Notes: generated from the letters alone by a model not told the origin. A stretch of 64,000 nt of DNA from Bedellia somnulentella (GCA_963576735.1 OY755191.1:11685608-11749607), one strand, 5' to 3'; numbered from the stretch's first letter, positions 18,465 through 30,975 are shown. Numbers and translations are program-made.

Positions 18465-18876
18465 ATGGTGCCCCAGCAGCAAAGGCGTAGGAGGCGGAGG
18501 GCACCTCTGCCTAGAACTTTAGAGAGACGTTTGGTGGTGCCTCGCGGAGATAATGGGTTCGGTTTCACGATCGCAGGTCAGAGACCTTGCGTAGTGTCAG
18601 CGGTTGCTACTGGTGGTCCGGCAGAGAGAGCTGGTCTTAGAGCAGGAGATGCAATATTGTCAGTTGATGGGGCAACTGTTTCACGCGCTCCTCACGCGGC
18701 TGTAGCTCGGTTGGTAGCAGCTGCACCTCAAGCCATATCACTAAGTGTTGCAATGAGGGAGCCACCACCCACTGATACTGAGGATACGGAGCCTGATGAG
18801 AGATCCCGTACTCGTAGACGACACCCGCCACCGCGGCGTCGGCCTCATCCTCATCAGCCGCCATTACATTATTCTG
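18465..18876 (+). CDS. loco: loco exon 1 (PDZ)
   Basis: ATG with a favourable context (CAATGG), RRRRRRAPLP start, PDZ carboxylate loop GFGF, then an Arg/Pro/His-rich tail. Donor G|GTAAGC, phase 1. Confidence 0.92.
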
Positions 18877-21800
18877 GTAAGCCATTCTATATTACTATAT
18901 TATGTACTATTGGCATAGTTGTTTAGATTAGGGATCAACAAATACCAAATGCTGACTTCCAAACCTCAATCTGAAGATTGAGGTTTGGAATGATGATGTT
19001 TTTAAAGAGTAATTGAGGCAAACGCAGTACAAAGGAATTAGTGCTCATCATATCTACTGAAATTATGCTATGTGTATTACACTGTGGTTAGCAGCAATAT
19101 GTTTTATTTATTTCTAATACAATATTAATATTATTACAGAGTATACAAAATACCACATTATTAGGACAGACGTAAGTAACCATATGCTATCGGCACTTTG
19201 CATCTGTGTGTGTCTATCACTTAATTTTTGTTTGTCTCATAATTTGGTTTTAGTCACTAATATTCACATCACAATCATGCATCTTGTACCATCTTGCAAA
19301 AAGGAACATTATTTAAGCCCTTGATTGATATAATTTTTTAATTTACAAGTTACATTGATTCATAGTTAAATCTCTAAGCAAAGTTATTGAATAATTTGGG
19401 CATGGCATGGGACACATATATGATACTTTGTTAAGTTATATAAAGCCTTACTAGTTCCTTATATTGGAATACGGCACCTTTATATTTATTAAGGTTTCGA
19501 CCTGAGATAGGCCTGTAATAATAAATGTTTCAACAATTAGCATTGTGATGCTTGTAGGGTGGTGCAGTTTGAGACCTAAACCACAAATCTTTGTTTTTAC
19601 AATCTTTTCCTGACACAATTTTACAAAAGTGGCTGTGGTATTTCTTATTCTAAATCTCTGGCTACCCTTTTTTAGGCACTTATAGCCATGAGGATGTGTA
19701 TATACTTGTTGAACAATTAAAACAAAGGGGGTCATTTGATATTTATAGCCATGAGTATATGTATGTTATACAATTTAAAGAAGGGGGGTCAGTTGATATT
19801 TTCTGTTCATTGAATCATTATATTGAGATCGAATCCATGAAAGAAAGTCTCAGAAATAAATGATTAAGTTGGTGAAGTTGCAGAAAGCCAATGGATGAGA
19901 GGATATTAGGTCTGCTCTTTGTCAAGGTTTTTAGAAAAGCCTTTATCCAGAAATGAATTTCTGTTTATTCATTATATTTATTGCATTTGCAAGTATAACA
20001 AAAGAATAAAGATAGCTATTTGATTTAGGCAGCATGCATACATATCTTTATATTCCTGACTAGCTTATGATGCTAGAAAATAGTGCTAATTTATCAACAA
20101 AAACTTATATCATTTTAAGTGCAAGTACTTCAATCCTGAAATTCAAACATTTATTTTCATAATGTCAGATTTTTTTATAAAAAAATATATTTGACTGTTG
20201 CTTTACATTACAATGTAACTTTTTCTACATTATTTCAACTTAAGTCAGTAAACTTTTTCTCTTATATTTTTTTCTGTTTGGGTCTTTCTGTATGACTGAA
20301 CCAATGCCAATTTAACATTATTAAATCACAACTAATACTCAGCAGATAATCATTCAAAGGACTAATGAATAAAGACTCCTTACTCTTCATGCTTCTCGTT
20401 TGTACCTCCTACCATACCTGTGCGAATAAATGAGGTTGTTCGTATTTTGGCCAATGGGCAAATATTCAGTCTGAAATCCATTTTACAAGGCAACCCATAT
20501 TGCTACATTGGATACACAATGTTATACATATACATTAACTTCCAGAATTAATATCATTTCATAATGATGATTTGGTATTAGAAAGTGATTAAAAAAACTA
20601 CTGAAAAAAGCTTAAAATCCTCAGAATTAATACAACTGGTTTACAAATACTGATATTCATTTTCTTTTTTTGCTCTATACTAATGATTGAAAAATTTACT
20701 AGATGTGCATGTGTATCAAGTCAAATACATTGTAGTGTGTGTAATGCAGATTTCATTGATTGAATGGACTAAATGCATAATTTTATAGTATAAGCCCTCA
20801 AAAACTATATGTGCGTAAAACTTAAAAGACCCCAATGTTTCTGCACAGTTATTGTTAAAAAAAAATAAAGTTTTGGCTCCATCTATATCTATACTTATTA
20901 TAAAGAAGAAATTTTAGTTTGTTTATCTATATTTATAGCGACATGATAGTCCAGTGGGTAGAACACCCGCCCGAAAACAGAAGGGCGTGAGTTCCAATCC
21001 TGGGACACGGGCCTACACCAATTTGTCTTTTCTAAAGTCATATGTGTGGTTAATTTATCATGGTTGTTAACGGTGAGGGAAAACATCGTGAGGAAACCCA
21101 CATGGCTGAGTTGTACTTAGTCATGTGACAGTGTATTCGTACAAAACGGCGATAGGCCTGCCCCTATCACGTGAGTACACTGTCTAAGCAAAACGTGGGT
21201 ACCTTCTCTGGAAACTAGATGGCGCTTGCCATGTGAGTTCAGAAGCATTGGTACCTCTGCCAACCCCTTCGGGGATAAACGGCGTGAACGTTTATTTATG
21301 TTTGTTTATCTGTAATAAATTTATAGCCTTTTATTAGTAGCTTTTATAGTAATCCCATAATTTTATTTTTTATGCATGATAAAGCATATTTGTTTCTGTT
21401 TTTTAAGTATTTTTATGGGTTTGTACCATAGATTATTTATGTTATTTAAATTTAATTTTTTTTGAAGCTATTTATTTTAAAGGTTTTTAACATTTATAAT
21501 TATAATACAATACATAAATTATAATATAATATATTTTTTTCCGTATTTGCAAAGATGAAACAGTGATAGCTCAATGGGTAGAACACCATTCAAATCCCGG
21601 GTCGGGCCTACACCAATTTGTCATTTCTAAAGACATATGTGGGGTTTATTAATCATGGTTGTTAATGGTGAGGGAAAACATCGTGAGGAAACCCACATGG
21701 CTGAGTTGTACTTAGTCATGTGACAGTGTATTCGTACTAAACGGCGATAGGCCTGCCCCTTATCACGTGAGTACACTGTCCAAGCAAAATGTGGGTACTC

Positions 21801-24670
21801 TGAACACCAGGTGCCAAATTCACGTGATGTTCAGAAGTATTAGTACCTCTGCCAACCTCTTTGGGTATATTCAGCGTGAACTGTTATGTTATGTAATAAA
21901 GCTACTTTTGATTATTATTATTTTACGAAAATTCAAAGGGATAGATAGGTCACCCCTATCCACTCTAGTTATAGTAATAAAATTAACTAATCAATATACT
22001 CAACGAATGTGTAGTAAAATTTCATGGAAGTAATACATAACTCCTGTTTTTGCTGCGCCCCGCCCTGCATGGCTTCACCTATACTTTACATTTATCTAAG
22101 ACCTTTTATACTTGTGACTTGGCAATAAATAAATAAATTTCTTTTTTAAAATATATATTAAGTCGTGATGTATGTCTTTTTTATTGATTAACTGATTATA
22201 TCTTTCATATCGTTTCAGGTTGCCATGCAGTACCAAGCACATCCGTTGTTAACGAAATCTTACAAAACTTGAACAGAGCACAACTTGCTCCCACGCATGC
22301 TACGCAGTTAGAATGTAGAGCTTTGGTTGGTTATTTGGGCACAATAGAGACGCCTAGAGCTGCACCAGAAACAGCTCCGAATAGCGTGAAAACAGCCGTG
22401 AGAAAGCTGCGACAAGAAAAACGGCCAGCAACACACGTACTGCTATCAGTATTTCCAAATGTCCTGATCCTGCGCCGCCAAACTGGGCAAGTTCTTGCGC
22501 AATATCCTAGAGAACGGATCATATATGCTGGAAGCAGTTCTGATTCTGATCGAAGATATTTTGGACTAGTCACAGCGGCTAAAGGATCCGAAGACACTGA
22601 TGTATCACATAGCTGCCATATATTTGCGGTAGATTCTCGACTATCAGAACATGAAGCGCATATTACAAAAGCCAGAGAGTTTCAAATAGCTTGTTCAAGA
22701 GACCCTGTAGCAGAAAGGTGCCTCGAGTTTCCTCCTTCAGCAGAATATGTAGTTGGGGTGATTAAAGGAATGTATTCATTACCTTCAGAAGATTGTTCGA
22801 GTCCAGCTTTGCAGCCGTTGTCTAAACTTGCTATGAAATCTGATAGTCCTGGAGTCGATAACTTTTATAGATGTAACAGAGCAGCGTTCAGGGTTCCAAG
22901 AATGGCAAGAAGACATAGAAGAGAAGAAAACGGGCTTGAAGTTCAAGATTTTGTTGCAAATTCTCCTCAACCGAGCAATCACAGCGAAGTTACAACAACG
23001 TCTAGCAATAGTGATTCCGGCATCGGTTTTCATAACGATGGTCGCAATGTGGCGGACACAATTTTAGTAGTCGATTTTGGTGGGCAGCAATTGGTAAATC
23101 GGTTCAGACCCGAGGTTCGAAGACCTATAGGTATGGTTGGCTGCAGTTTGGAAGATGGATCATTCTTATCAAATATAACTCCTGTCGTAGATGGTTTCGG
23201 TGGTCAAGGTAGACCTTTGAACCATTTGGATGATGTGATGCTGAATCCGAACGAAGTCCCATTCCAAAATCGTTCACCAAGAGAGAATCATACGGATAAC
23301 TACAACTACAATTTGCAATACGCCAACCTGCCGTCAACCTCTAGAAACAATATCTATCAGGAAAATAATTTTCAATATCAAGAAGATCATGACTTTAGTA
23401 AAATATCTGATCAATTCAACTCTGTAGAAATATATGAAGAGAGACCAATTCCAGAATCATGTCAATCGAATGAGGCAGAATCGGTCGATAATGTGACGGT
23501 AATTTCTGGAACGACCAGCAAAGTCAGTATGGATTCTGTTTCGGTTTACTCTTCGAGGAGTCACGAAGAATCTCGGCCAGTGAGGATGAAGCATTTACAA
23601 GCGTCGCTGGACGACATGCTTGTGCTGGGTCTTCGGGACGATGCTACTGAGGATAAAAAAGATGAAGACAATTTTGTACACCCAGCGAGTGTTAAATTTA
23701 AGGTACTATAATATTTTTATGTCTTAATAGTTGAGATAGAATGCGATTAGTATGATAAGTTTTTGCAAAAAGCTACAATATTTTTAACACCTGACATGCT
23801 AAGTGATGGCAGAAATATCGATAGTGATCTCGGGGCGTAATCAATAAAACACGACATAAACACAAATAAGAGAATAACCGACGATCTAATCCGTGGTCTT
23901 TTCAAGTATATCAACTATGGCCTATAGTTTACGAAATTAGGCTGTATGTTTCATGGCGGTTTGGATTTATTTACTCGTAAATTTGTTGTTCTGTAATTTT
24001 TATAGTATACAATTAAGCTACTATATAGAGTCAGTGTAGACAAGATCCTTGTTAATTAAATGGGAACATCTTTCGACGGGTATTGGTGTAATTAGGGAGT
24101 CTTAGTAATGAGCTACTATAAATACCCCCACATTGCCCAACAATCAATCAAAAATCTCCAATATCCTACGTCGTCTCTTACGTCATTCGCACGAGAGTAG
24201 AAATGAGTCAGTGCTACCCCATTTATTCCGGTGGGTGTACGTAAAAGGCGACTAACGGTATTGGGGCTATTAGGGATTTTCTGGGTGATGCGGTTGGAGA
24301 CCCATCACCAACAACCTTTATTTTACCATCTTTTCCCCATTCAATTCCAAAAAATGCCTGAGGAATTTCTAATTCCTTCCTTAGCTCTACTAGGGATTTA
24401 TAGCCGTGAGTACCCCGTCTAGGGATTTATAGCCGTGAGTATATTTATGTATGTAATTTGAAACCCTATCAACAGATTCAAAAACGCAAGCCCCTGAACC
24501 TATTTTCGAGAACAAAGCAAATGTTCTCAGGAAAAGAGTACAGAGAGAAACGAAGCGCTTCGGTAAATCGCAGTCGGGCTTTGTCGGCGAGCGAGAGAGA
24601 CGTCAGTACGAGCGAGAGAGAAGAAACGGTGGTGACAGCGGCGAGTGAGCCAGACCTTAGAGATACGCAG
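18465..24670 (+). CDS. loco: loco / RGS12 homologue, long isoform N-terminal exons (partial)
   Basis: Exons 18465-18876, 22219-23702 and 24476-24670 join in phase (412 + 1484 + 195 nt) to give 697 residues without a stop; the protein continues beyond the window. Loco/RGS12 proteins speed GTP hydrolysis by Gi/Go alpha subunits through an RGS box and also bind Ras and Gi-GDP further along. Visible here: an arginine-rich start, a PDZ domain at about 21-96 (GFGFTIAGQRPCVVSAV, GLRAGDAILSVDG), a PTB/PID domain at about 170-325 (LVGYLGTIE, YFGLVTA, HIFAVD, CLEFP), the linker SSNSDSGIGF conserved with RGS12, and a long Asn/Ser-rich linker. The PDZ-PTB order is specific to the RGS12/long-loco branch. 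The RGS, RBD and GoLoco exons are not in this window. Confidence 0.93.
18957..18990. repeat. Perfect 34-bp hairpin palindrome
   Basis: TTCCAAACCTCAATCT, a GA spacer, then its exact reverse complement. 80 bp inside loco intron 1. Confidence 0.9.
18991..20930. other. loco intron 1, mostly unique AT-rich
   Basis: It contains Lep1-like SINE tail scraps at about 19630-19710 (GGCTACCCTTTTTTAGG) and 19738-19770 (TATAGCCATGAGTATATGTA). No coding signal. Confidence 0.45.
20938..21305 (+). repeat. tRNA-derived SINE (family 2), full length
   Basis: Head TGATAGTCCAGTGGGTAGAA (A box) and GAGTTCCAATCCTGG (B box), body GTTAACGGTGAGGGAAAACA, tail end CGGCGTGAACGTTTATTTAT. Confidence 0.88.
21561..21898 (+). 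repeat. tRNA-derived SINE (family 2), head internally deleted
   Basis: TGATAGCTCAATGGGTAGAA runs almost directly into CATTCAAATCCCGG; about 25 nt between the pol III boxes are missing. The body and tail are otherwise complete. Confidence 0.85.
22219..23702 (+). CDS. loco: loco exon 2 (PTB and linker)
   Basis: Acceptor CGTTTCAG, entry completing GGT, donor AAG|GTACTA in phase 0. The PTB domain fills the first third. The rest is linker with NSDSGIG and the conserved LVVDFGG, which also occurs as LVVDLGG in RGS12. Confidence 0.94.
23703..24100. other. loco intron 2, 5' part
   Basis: No recognised element or open frame. Confidence 0.4.
24105..24215 (-). repeat. Lep1-like SINE fragment, inverted beside the next copy
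   Basis: CACATTGCCCAACAATCAAT, CCAATATCCTACGTCGTCTC, then AAATGAGTCAGTGCTA. It faces the plus-strand copy that follows. Confidence 0.6.
24212..24456 (+). repeat. Lep1-like SINE abutting a splice acceptor
   Basis: CTACCCCATTTATTCCGG to GAGTATATTTATGTATGT. It has an internal repeat of TAGGGATTTATAGCCGTGAG at the 3' end. It ends 19 bp before loco exon 3. Confidence 0.85.
24476..24670 (+). CDS. loco: loco exon 3
   Basis: Acceptor CCTATCAACAG, phase 0 at both ends, donor CAG|GTATGT. It encodes 65 residues: IQKRKPLNLFSRTKQMFSG, then a Ser/Arg/Glu-rich stretch ending SEPDLRDTQ. It corresponds to the basic linker before the RGS box. Confidence 0.88.
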
Positions 24671-25049
24671 GTATGTTAAATATTGAAATTTTGCTCTTTC
24701 ATGATAGTTTATTGGGAGACGATAAGATCAAGCTGTAACAGTGTGCTGGTACAAGAAAGCAAAATTAATCGTTACAGACAGCTTATGTGGATTCGGTTCG
24801 GACGATGGTTATATTATACACACACGCGTTACACTAATAATATGTCTTTTCTGAAGACAAAAATTTTTAAAAATTAAATCCTCATTCGTTTTGTTATGCC
24901 GATCCATTATATCCTAGTAATGGCATCTGGAACATCCGCAAGTTCAGAACAGAAGCTTAATACAAATATTTTAATAAAATGCGAATATTAATGATGAAAT
25001 GAGAAAACAATCATTTATGAAATCACATATCAACTATTTATTTAAACTA

Positions 25050-25120
25050 TCTCACGGCTATAATCCCAAAGAGGACAGCTAGAGCTCCAGAATAATCAAT
25101 TCCACTGCTACATTAGGAAT
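25050..25120 (-). repeat. Lep1-like SINE 3' fragment
   Basis: CTCACGGCTATAATCCCAAA, inverted relative to the copy that follows. Confidence 0.55.
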
Positions 25121-25131
25121 TTTAGGAATGC

Positions 25132-25393
25132 GCCGTGTATTGTCGGCTTAGAATATCACTACCCCGTTTCTACCGATAAATATGGGTGTACGTAAGAGGC
25201 GACTAACGGTATTGGGGCTTTTAAGGGATTTATGGGCGATGCGGTTGGAGACCCATCACCAACAACCTTTATTTTTACCATCTTTTACCCACTCACATTT
25301 CCAAAAGTGGCTGAGGAATTTCTAAATCCTTAGCTCTGGTTACCCCTTCTAGGGATTTACAGCCGTGAGTATATGTATGTATGTATGTATGTG
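25132..25393 (+). repeat. Lep1-like SINE
   Basis: GCCGTGTATTGTCGGCTTAG to GTATATGTATGTATGTATG. Complete. Confidence 0.87.
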
Positions 25394-25689
25394 GAAGATT
25401 GTTTCTTTTGCCGTTGATAATACTGTTTCGTACAACAAATTAATAATAATAATACATTGACTTAAGAAAACACACAGGCTTATGCACTAATCTGTAAATA
25501 GCCAGACAAATTCAGGAGTTTATCATCGATCTTGACTAATAAATAATCTGTTTTTGGTGATACACATTAATCTGCGATAGAATAAACCAATTTAAAGCAT
25601 AATACCTAGTCTTAAGATTTGTCGAATCGTTTAATATTGCTTAATACAATTCATCAATAATATACGTGTACTTACAAGTTAAACAAAGT

Positions 25690-25865
25690 TTCGTACAAAA
25701 CGGCAATAGGCCTGCCCCCTATCACGGGAGTACACTGTCTAAGCAAAACGTGGGTACCTTCTCTGGACACTAGATGGCGCTGCCATGTGAGTTCAGAAAT
25801 ATTGGTACCTCTGCCAACCACTTCGGGGATAAACGGCTTGAACGTTTATATGTTATGTTATGTTA
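25690..25865 (+). repeat. tRNA-derived SINE (family 2), 3' half
   Basis: It begins TCGTACAAAACGGCAATAGG and ends GAACGTTTATATGTTATG. The head is lacking. Confidence 0.82.
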
Positions 25866-25956
25866 CAAGTTATATTACTTACCAATCAATCGTTTAATTT
25901 TATACAATATTCATTTGTGATTTCTGCCCCTACTCCAACATCTCATTATTTGAACA

Positions 25957-26202
25957 AACATACATATATTCACGGCCATAAATCCCTAGAAGGGACCAGA
26001 ACTTCGGAAGTTCGGAATAAGAAATTCCTCAGCCACTTTTGGAAGTCGCGTAGGGAATTTTAACATAAAGGTTTTTGGTGATGGGTCTCAATCCACATCA
26101 TCCGACAATCACTTTAAAATCCCCAATACCCTTAGTCGCCTCTCTAACACCCACGGGTATTGCTAAATGGGGTAGTGCTATTCTAAGCTGACACTACACA
26201 GC
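25957..26202 (-). repeat. Lep1-like SINE
   Basis: ACATACATATATTCACGGCC to GACACTACACAGC. Confidence 0.83.
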
Positions 26203-26462
26203 TTCAGCAATTAAAACCTCGCAATAATTATTTAAACTAGAACACGGTAAGAATATTAATGATCGATAAAATAAATTAGTGAAATAACAGAAGTTTTAGC
26301 GGTTTATTGCTGCATTGTTAGTTGTTGGTATTTTCTAATTGACTTGCATTGTGCGGAAAAGTATATATTTTCACTTTCAGCTATAAATTAATTATTGCAC
26401 AACTACGCGAATTTCATTTATCACCGTTGCCGTTGAAAACAGTGAGGAAATATAAAATAATG

Positions 26463-26985
26463 TTCGATAGCTCAATAAAAAATACTACCGCTTCTCATTC
26501 AGGAGACGTGAAATTCTGAGTCGGGCCTACATAAATCTGTCTTTTCTTATGTCATATCTGTGATTAACTTATCAAGATTGCTTACAATGAGATAAAACAT
26601 CATGAAGACGCTTTTTACAATGTTTTTTGCTGTGTCTTGTCGGCTTAGCATAGCATTACCCCGTTTCTTACCCTGGATGTACGTAAGAGGTGACTAAGGG
26701 TATTTGAACTTTTTAATTGATTTTTGGGGCTTTTAAGGTTTTATTGGGCGATGCGGTTGGAGACCCATCACCAACAATCTTTATTTTACCATCTTTCCCC
26801 CACTTAACTTCGAAAAGTGGCTGAGGAATTTCTAATTACTTAGCTCTGGCTACCCCTTCTAGGGATTTATACCCGTAAGTATGTATTATCAAGAAGCCTA
26901 CATGGCTGAGTTACACTGAGTCGAGTGACAGTGTATTTGTACAAAATGGCGATAGGCCTGCCCCCTATCACATGAATAATAAATA
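26463..26985 (+). repeat. tRNA-derived SINE (family 2) split by a Lep1-like SINE
   Basis: The degraded head (CGATAGCTCAATAAAAAATA) runs to about 26608. After the inserted SINE the body resumes at AAGCCTACATGGCTGAGT and ends at GCCTGCCCCCTATCACATGA. Confidence 0.75.
26609..26887 (+). repeat. Lep1-like SINE inserted into family-2 SINE
   Basis: Bounded by ATCATGAAG (26600-26608) and ATCAAGAAG (26888-26896), a 9-bp target duplication with one change. The insert of about 279 bp includes GCTGTGTCTTGTCGGC at its 5' end. Confidence 0.75.
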
Positions 26986-26989
26986 AACA

Positions 26990-28367
26990 AGTAGTATAAA
27001 ACTAGCTATAACTTAGTTGAAAATTTAATTCTAAATTGATAATCAGTTTCGATCTACCTATACTCCGGTGTCAGATCGTGTATTGTTGTGAGAAGTATCC
27101 GTAAGTTATGCCACATTTTTCATTAACAAAACAAGACTTTATGTTCGAAAGAAATCGCTATGCATTATGTTTTCTGTCAGGATGGTGATTATGTAGCTAA
27201 CTTTTACCATCTCCTGTTTCTTACAGTTATTTTCACTATTTACGAAATGTATGATTTCAAAGGAGCGGAAATGATGCTAAATTGCTCTGTAATCTGCTGC
27301 TATGGGGATTAAAATTTTAACCTAAATAAAATAACTAGTTAATCAAAATTTCAACTCATTGGCCCCATGCTTATGAATCTTAAATTCCGATTCTCTTTGC
27401 CTCTTAGATGAAAAATTACTTCAAAAGCCCCAACACTCTAGTCGCCTCTTACGAAACCCACGGGAAGAAATGTGTTTGATATAAAAATAACTTAAACCTG
27501 TCTATAGGAAAATATTTTTCCAGTCTGTAATATCAGACACAATCTATCTACCTATCCCTTCCGCCACTCGAGTCGTAACGATACAATTAATGTGAAGCGT
27601 TCCTAATCGTAGGGGTATGGATCGGAATGAGCCCGCACGATTAATTTAGTTTTAATTGATTAAATGCGATATAGTCGGGGCGCGTCGGCTTGGCAATCTG
27701 CTCATACATCTCTTTGGTATAATCTATTGTATATTTTGTAACAATTATTTTTAACTGTTGTCTGATTTTTTTTTATTTAATGGTAATTTGAAACTACATA
27801 ACCAATGTATTGTAAGAAAATATCAAGGTTACCACGTGAATGCTACGAATATAGCCACCAACTTTTCTATTCCGTAATAGCTATAACTGGACTACCGCGA
27901 CGTAAATATTGTAGAAAATCTCTTCAAATTCATAATCCTGTTATGATTTGACATAAACAAAGTATGACAATAGAATGCGATGATGTGAGCAAAGCCGCGA
28001 CAGAATACTAATGAACACATGTGGAACGGAAAACAAGTAACCGAAAAATTGCGCCTTTAGTATGCAAATTCGTATTGAACCACTCTTTCAACGTTATGTG
28101 TAAAGTAAATACGACTTTACATATTTTTGGTTTTGAAGCAATTTAAATACGTCGTCATAAATTTAAATTGGAGTAAATGGTGTGAAGAGATAGTACAATA
28201 TTTTGCGTTTAAATATATCGATACAGATAGCATGAGTCGAGCGCTAATTTTATCAAATCTTTGACTTAACGTTAATTTTGTAGCAAAAGAAAAAAACTAT
28301 AAATGATTTTCATCAAAAACTTATTCTTATAACTCAAGTCTATTAACGGACTTGTAAACTATAGTAC
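26990..28367. other. Intronic AT-rich DNA
   Basis: A diverged Lep1-like fragment at 27415-27475 (AAAGCCCCAACACTCTAGTC). Otherwise nothing recognised. Confidence 0.4.
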
Positions 28368-28369
28368 TA

Positions 28370-29126
28370 CAGTAGAACCCGTTTAATACGATCACGCTTA
28401 ATAAGATTTCTCGCATAATACGCCCCGCTTTACGCCAGTCCCTGCAACTTGAGACGTATTTTCATATATTTCTTAACGCTTAATACGATCGTCTTCCCGT
28501 TTAATACGCCCCTGCCCGATTTTCATTTCTTGGCTTGTCGCGCATACGCTTTGATTGTTTTGTAATAATGCATCATTTGTTTGTTACAATAAGTATGACT
28601 TCGGAAGCCATTGTAACTTTAAAAAAAAATTGAATTAATGAAAGTTTTCGATAAAAAGTCATAAACAACGAATCAAACTCAGTTAGCTGCTGAGCTTCAC
28701 TTACATACCTGTTTTTACTTTACGTACCATTTTAAAGAATAGAGAAGGAATTAAAGAAAGACTCAGATTGGGAGGTGGGCAGAGTAAAAAGCAAATGGTA
28801 GAAAGGTTTGATAAATTCGAAAAGAAAAAGTGGCCCCATAATATGCGAGAATGCGTCTAAGGCATTATCAGCTAGATTTAAAACGCTATTTTGCCTCTTT
28901 GAAGTAAAGACAGACTGCAATAGTTTCGTCATGTTGAAATTATTTGATTGCTAATGCGTTAAAATCTTTCTGTCGAACCAAAATAAGTGATTATTTTAAA
29001 TTATGTATTGAATGTAAAAAATGTAGTACGTTCGTTTTATTTTCCCTATCCCGCATAATACGAATTCTCACTTAAGACGCGTTTTTGGTGAGGTCCCTGG
29101 GAAATCGTCTTGAGCGGGTTATACTG
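28370..29126. mobile_element. pogo/Tigger-like DNA element
   Basis: The left end CAGTAGAACCCGTTTAATAC and the right end GACGATTTCCCAGG.. (read on the minus strand from CAGTATAACCCGCTCAAGAC) are inverted repeats of the pogo/Tigger type. Both ends are flanked by TA (28368-28369 and 29127-29128). The repeated motif TTAATACGATC recurs inside both ends. The 757-bp interior has stop-broken frames; a trace such as LRHYQLDLKRYFASL may be transposase C-terminus. Confidence 0.78.
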
Positions 29127-29129
29127 TAG

Positions 29130-30135
29130 TTGCACGGAAATTTCGTTAGTAGTAAGAAAACATTCCTTAAAAAAATTTACTAATTTTGTGTTACAATAGC
29201 ACTATGATACGATGCAAAGTTTTCTAAATCAAATGATACAAGAGGTGTCAAGGGATGCAGATTTGACCATAATATTGACGACAGATAAATGGTACAAATG
29301 TGTATGTAATGCTTGTTTTTCAGATTTAATGTACTTTTAATGCAATATGAAAAAATGCATACCTTGTGTGTGCTCGAAATTATACAAAACCTAATAAGAC
29401 TTAGAATAATGGTCTTGCCCTTTACGTTTTCTGTAGCAATGTATGAGTAGTGTCACTCTCTGACTGTTGGTAAAGTTTAAATTTAATCCCTTTGTACAGT
29501 AATTACCAATAACGACTCAAACATAAACTTAAACCATCGTTCTCCAAAACATTGAACTCGTCAATATATCTAAAACCGACCAATACAGCACGCCCGTAGC
29601 ATACGGCCAGTCGCTTAAATTCATTCAATTGAAACGATTTGTCCGTCTGTAGTTCGACTACACATGTTCAGTCGATCACTGACACCAGTGAATACGAGAT
29701 TGCTGACTGAGCTTACTCAAGTTAAATAAAAAGTAAAAATGGCAACTATGTGATAGTAAGAATTCTGCCAATGTCAAAGTGCAGTGTAAAGTGAGACGGT
29801 AGAATTTGTCTTTGTATTAAGTGTTACGGAATGCTTTTGTAATTATTTCAGGAAGAAATAGTTTATAGTGATATAAATGCGATAGGTTGTGGTTATGTAC
29901 TTGAAGGTGCTTATTATATAAAAAGTTCAATTATAGTATGAGCTTATCGAGAATTCATATGAGCTATTCGAAATCAAATAAAATTCATAATCTATTTTCA
30001 GTGCTAAATAGGGTGTTATCACGAATATTTAAGTCACACTTTTCAACTCTAATCAATAATGAGATGGCTCTCAATTACTCCCTATACACGACTTAAGAGA
30101 CTTAGGAAAATCCGGTTGGACATTTGCATACAAAG
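29130..30135. other. Intronic DNA without recognised features
   Basis: No open frame or element. Slightly GC-richer around 29585-29700, cause unknown. Confidence 0.4.
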
Positions 30136-30138
30136 TAA

Positions 30139-30388
30139 CATACATACATACATATACTCACGGCTATAAATCCCTAAAAGGGGTAACCAGAGCTGAAGAA
30201 TTGAAAATGCCTCAGCCAGTTTTGGAAGTTGAGAGGGGAAAAGATGATAAAATAAAGGTGTTTGGTGATGGGTCTCCAACCGCATCACCTAAAAATCCCT
30301 TAAAAAGCCCCAATACCCTTAGTCGCCTCTTATGTACACCCACGGGAAGAAATGGGGTAGTGCTATTCTAACCCGACACTACACAGCA
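30139..30388 (-). repeat. Lep1-like SINE with target duplication
   Basis: Complete copy between two CAAAGTAA octamers, (CATA)n at left and GACACTACACAGC at right. Confidence 0.87.
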
Positions 30389-30739
30389 AACAAAGTAAGT
30401 AGGCTTAGAATAGCACACATCACTTATGGTAGTTCAACTAGGCTAGCTTTCTTAGTGGTGGTCGTTGATGTGTATATAGTAGAAACACTAAAAGTAATAT
30501 TATTTTTCTTCCCATGTTCTGAATGGGTAAAGGTATATTAATGGTTTAACCGAGGTTTCGTAAAAGTTGCTTTGCCACACTTGAAATATACGCTTTTATT
30601 ACTGGAGAGATAAAAATAGCTGCACCCGACTGTGCAGCGAACTGTCTGTATGGATCTAATCGAGCTGAACACAATTTATTGATCAAGACAAAACTAGCCG
30701 TATTTCATGCGTCAGATAGTACATAATTTTCAGAGTGTA

Positions 30740-30975
30740 CATATGATATGTATGAAAATATGTATGGATGTGAACGAAGCTAGAGAGGTTTGCCAAGATC
30801 GTACAAATTGGCGGTTTGGAAGTTGAGCGGGGATAAAAATTAAATAAAGGTTGTTGGTGATGGGTCTAAATGCATCGACCAAATAATCCATTAAAAAGCC
30901 CCAATACCCGCTCTCGCCTCTTACGTACACCCACGGGATACGGGATTAGTGCTATTTTAAGCCATCACTACACAA
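30740..30975. repeat. LINE tail fused to a Lep1-like SINE
   Basis: 30740-30812 (+) reads as LINE coding tail (GAACGAAGCTAGAGAGGTTT, GATCGTACAAATTGGCG). It joins directly to a minus-strand SINE from GGAAGTTGAGCGGGGA to CCATCACTACACA. Confidence 0.7.

Noticed and set aside
30082..30288. 68-codon minus-strand frame (and similar frames at 24231, 38065, 52574, 37562)
   Set aside because: These frames are all readings of the Lep1-like SINE. They recur because the repeat recurs.
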